Shown here one piece after another: positions 62,623 to 64,000 of a stretch of 64,000 bases of DNA. How positions within the stretch are numbered: the first letter of the stretch is position 1; each line of letters opens with the position of its first letter. Under the pieces are notes generated by a model. The model searched no databases. It was not told the DNA's origin and worked only from the letters and a program-made list of their open reading frames with translations. Origin of the DNA: Gammaproteobacteria bacterium (lineage in GTDB: Bacteria > Pseudomonadota > Gammaproteobacteria > Legionellales > Legionellaceae); NCBI GenBank assembly GCA_030147635.1, contig JASBUZ010000029.1:37985-101984 (forward strand), written 5' to 3'. The position numbers were made by a program, and so were the translations under genes.

Positions 62623-62875
62623 AAAAATAAGGGGCTTTCCCATTTACGGGGGCACTCATTTAACAACACAATACCCTAACACGGGTCCTATAGTTTTCAA
62701 AGTTTCTAAATCCATAAGCAGGGTCAATGCGGGACAGGGGTCAAGGGACAGGGGTCATTTAAGCGTTTTTTTTTGAAAAAAAGAAAACAGATTTGACCCT
62801 TGGCTCTCTTGACAGGTGAATTTCATCGACATGGGCGCATTGGCACGTCTTTGCAAGCATTACTTGGAGTGTGTC
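62623..62875. other. Gene-free accessory DNA with tandem GGGACAGGGGTC
   Basis: No convincing gene. Two copies of GGGACAGGGGTC (62731-62742, 62745-62756) lie in tandem with a 14-base period; AGGGTCAA (62720-62727) has its complement TTGACCCT at 62793-62800. Such G-rich palindromic pieces are typical of REP-like dispersed repeats. Confidence 0.6.
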
Positions 62876-63283
62876 ATGAACATTGAATTTACAGCGGCAC
62901 CTAATCATACCGATGTTGAGTACTTAACAGATAGAATCAATGCTGAAACATCAGATTATGGCCAAGCTCGGCCATTTGGTTTTTTTATTCGAGATAAAAA
63001 CAGCAAGATAATTGCTGGTGCTAATGGTTTTTTGATGTATGGTAAAATTTATACAGACATGTTGTGGGTAGATAGTGCTTTCAGAAATCAGGGGCTCGCA
63101 AGACAATTGATGGAAAAGGTGCATACTCTCGGAAGAAGTGAAGGCTGTAGTGCGGCAACAGTCTCTACCATGAGTTTTCAACGCGCAAAATCTTTTTATG
63201 AAAAACTGGGTTATGAAGTTGATTTTGAGCGTATAGGATATGTGAATGAAAGCACCTGCTACTTTATGAGCAAAAGCATATAA
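62876..63283 (+). CDS. GNAT acetyltransferase
   Basis: About 135 residues: FFIRDKNSKIIAGANGF, DMLWVDSAFRNQGLARQLME (acetyl-CoA loop QGLARQ) and RAKSFYEKLGYEV are GNAT hallmarks. Substrate unknown. The ATG at 62876 is preceded by GGAG; an upstream ATG at 62816 has no support. Flanked by repeat copies and a transposase fragment, so likely accessory. Confidence 0.85.
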   Translation: MNIEFTAAPNHTDVEYLTDRINAETSDYGQARPFGFFIRDKNSKIIAGANGFLMYGKIYTDMLWVDSAFRNQGLARQLMEKVHTLGRSEGCSAATVSTMSFQRAKSFYEKLGYEVDFERIGYVNESTCYFMSKSI

Positions 63284-63389
63284 GCTTACGAGAACTTGAA
63301 TATCTTCAGGCTTAGGGTTGAGTTCTAACTATAGTTCCCGCAAAACAAAAACCTAGGATTTAATCCCCGAAAGCTGTATCCTCCTGCCT

Positions 63390-63860
63390 ATGTTCAAGGA
63401 GATCAAACTAAGTAAGGATGAAGCATCCCTTCTTTTAGGTCATTTTAAGAGAAGTGGGACACATTTAATCCGCCAACGGGCTCATGCAATTTTATTGTGT
63501 GAAAAAGGCTATACTGTCCCACAAATCGCAGACGTTTTATTTGCCGATGAAGGTACAGTTCGTGAGTGGGTTAAGCGTTTTTCTCAAGTGAGACTGGCAA
63601 GCATTTTTCCCGATTATGAAGGCAATACAAACGCATCCAAGCTTACCCGTATACAACGCGAAGAAATCGCTGAGACATTACAATCTCCGCCAAAACGAGA
63701 TGGATTACCTGGCAGTTTTTGGACAGTCTCAAGGTTAAAACAATACCTATCTGCTGAGTACGGCGTTGTCTATGAGTCTGACCGTTCTTACCATCATCTA
63801 CTCGCAATTCACGGCTACTCTTTTAAATTGCCGGAGGGGTTTGATAAGCGCCGTGGATAG
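63390..63860 (+). pseudogene. IS630-type transposase, N-terminal part only
   Basis: 156 residues corresponding to the helix-turn-helix (RQRAHAILLCEKGYTVPQIA, EGTVREWVKRF) and winged-helix part (GSFWTVSRLKQYLSAEYGV) of IS630-family transposases. The DDE catalytic half is missing: the frame ends at a TAG inside a GGATAGGGGTCAT that resembles the repeat at 62746-62758. I see no continuation in any frame of the remaining 140 bases. Probably inactive. Confidence 0.75.
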
Positions 63861-64000
63861 GGGTCATATATGGACACCGCCGACATTGCAAGAAAATTTG
63901 GTAGAAGAACAGGCTAGGTGAGTGCAGTCATATATTTGGCCTCTTCATAGGATACTTAATATCCTGGGCCCTGATGAAATCAGCGCTTTTCCTCCTCATC

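Noticed and set aside
1-64000. CRISPR array
   Set aside because: No set of short direct repeats with regular unique spacers was seen; the only tandem arrays are the coding 135-bp repeats at 49514-50464 and the 14-base G-rich repeat near 62731.
63861-64000. Continuation of the IS630 transposase DDE domain
   Set aside because: All frames in the last 140 bases lack DDE-type motifs and contain stops; nothing else reliable is seen there.

Overview
The window is a chromosomal segment of a moderately AT-rich gammaproteobacterium. Housekeeping genes fit this class: a ccm cytochrome c maturation operon, def-fmt-rsmB divergent from dprA-smg-topA, minD-minE, prfC, htpG, ubiG, proQ, thiL, yhbY and panD. 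Among them lie very large proteins of eukaryote-interaction style: a 2540-residue SecA-like motor with an ankyrin partner, a 1576-residue modular helical protein, and an 899-residue tandem-repeat protein. That mix suggests a Legionellales-like, host-associated bacterium. This is inference, because no rRNA or secretion-system gene is present to settle it.

Layout. 1-8.5 kb is a signalling island: a partial unknown protein, a PAS histidine kinase, then a tight operon of a REC-PAS-GGDEF-EAL phosphodiesterase, a multi-pass membrane kinase, an Rcp1-like response regulator and a small orphan DHp-like protein. A convergent hybrid kinase follows whose N-terminus matches the ethylene-receptor membrane domain. 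8.5-14.8 kb holds tRNA-Arg, htpG behind a sigma-32-type promoter, a SNF2/SWIM helicase, coaE and an AAA/DUF4143 ATPase. 14.8-23.2 kb is the SecA-like giant plus ankyrin operon. 23.3-28.2 kb is ccmCDEFGHI. 28.1-36 kb holds two small unknown genes, prfC, the 1576-residue protein and a secreted protein. 36-44.3 kb holds astA, a UNG-fold protein, ubiG, proQ, an L,D-transpeptidase, putA and minDE. 44.4-52.1 kb holds two secreted proteins, thiL, an acetyltransferase, yhbY, phr, a GIY-YIG protein, tRNA-Ser and the 899-residue repeat protein, which is flanked by a 42-bp imperfect direct repeat. 52.1-61 kb is housekeeping (rsmB, fmt, def, dprA, smg, topA, panD) plus a glutaryl-CoA dehydrogenase. 61-64 kb is accessory: hipBA with three evenly spaced operators, tRNA-Pro, short repeats, an acetyltransferase and an IS630-type transposase fragment.

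How the genes work together. The ccm genes assemble c-type cytochromes, with ccmA and ccmB not at this locus. Def, Fmt and RsmB act in translation initiation and ribosome maturation. PutA and the acyl-CoA dehydrogenase point to amino-acid catabolism. The least-described material is the SecA-like giant/ankyrin pair, the modular 1576-residue protein, the UNG-fold protein that lacks the catalytic Asp, and the signalling cluster with altered H-boxes and an ethylene-receptor-like sensor.
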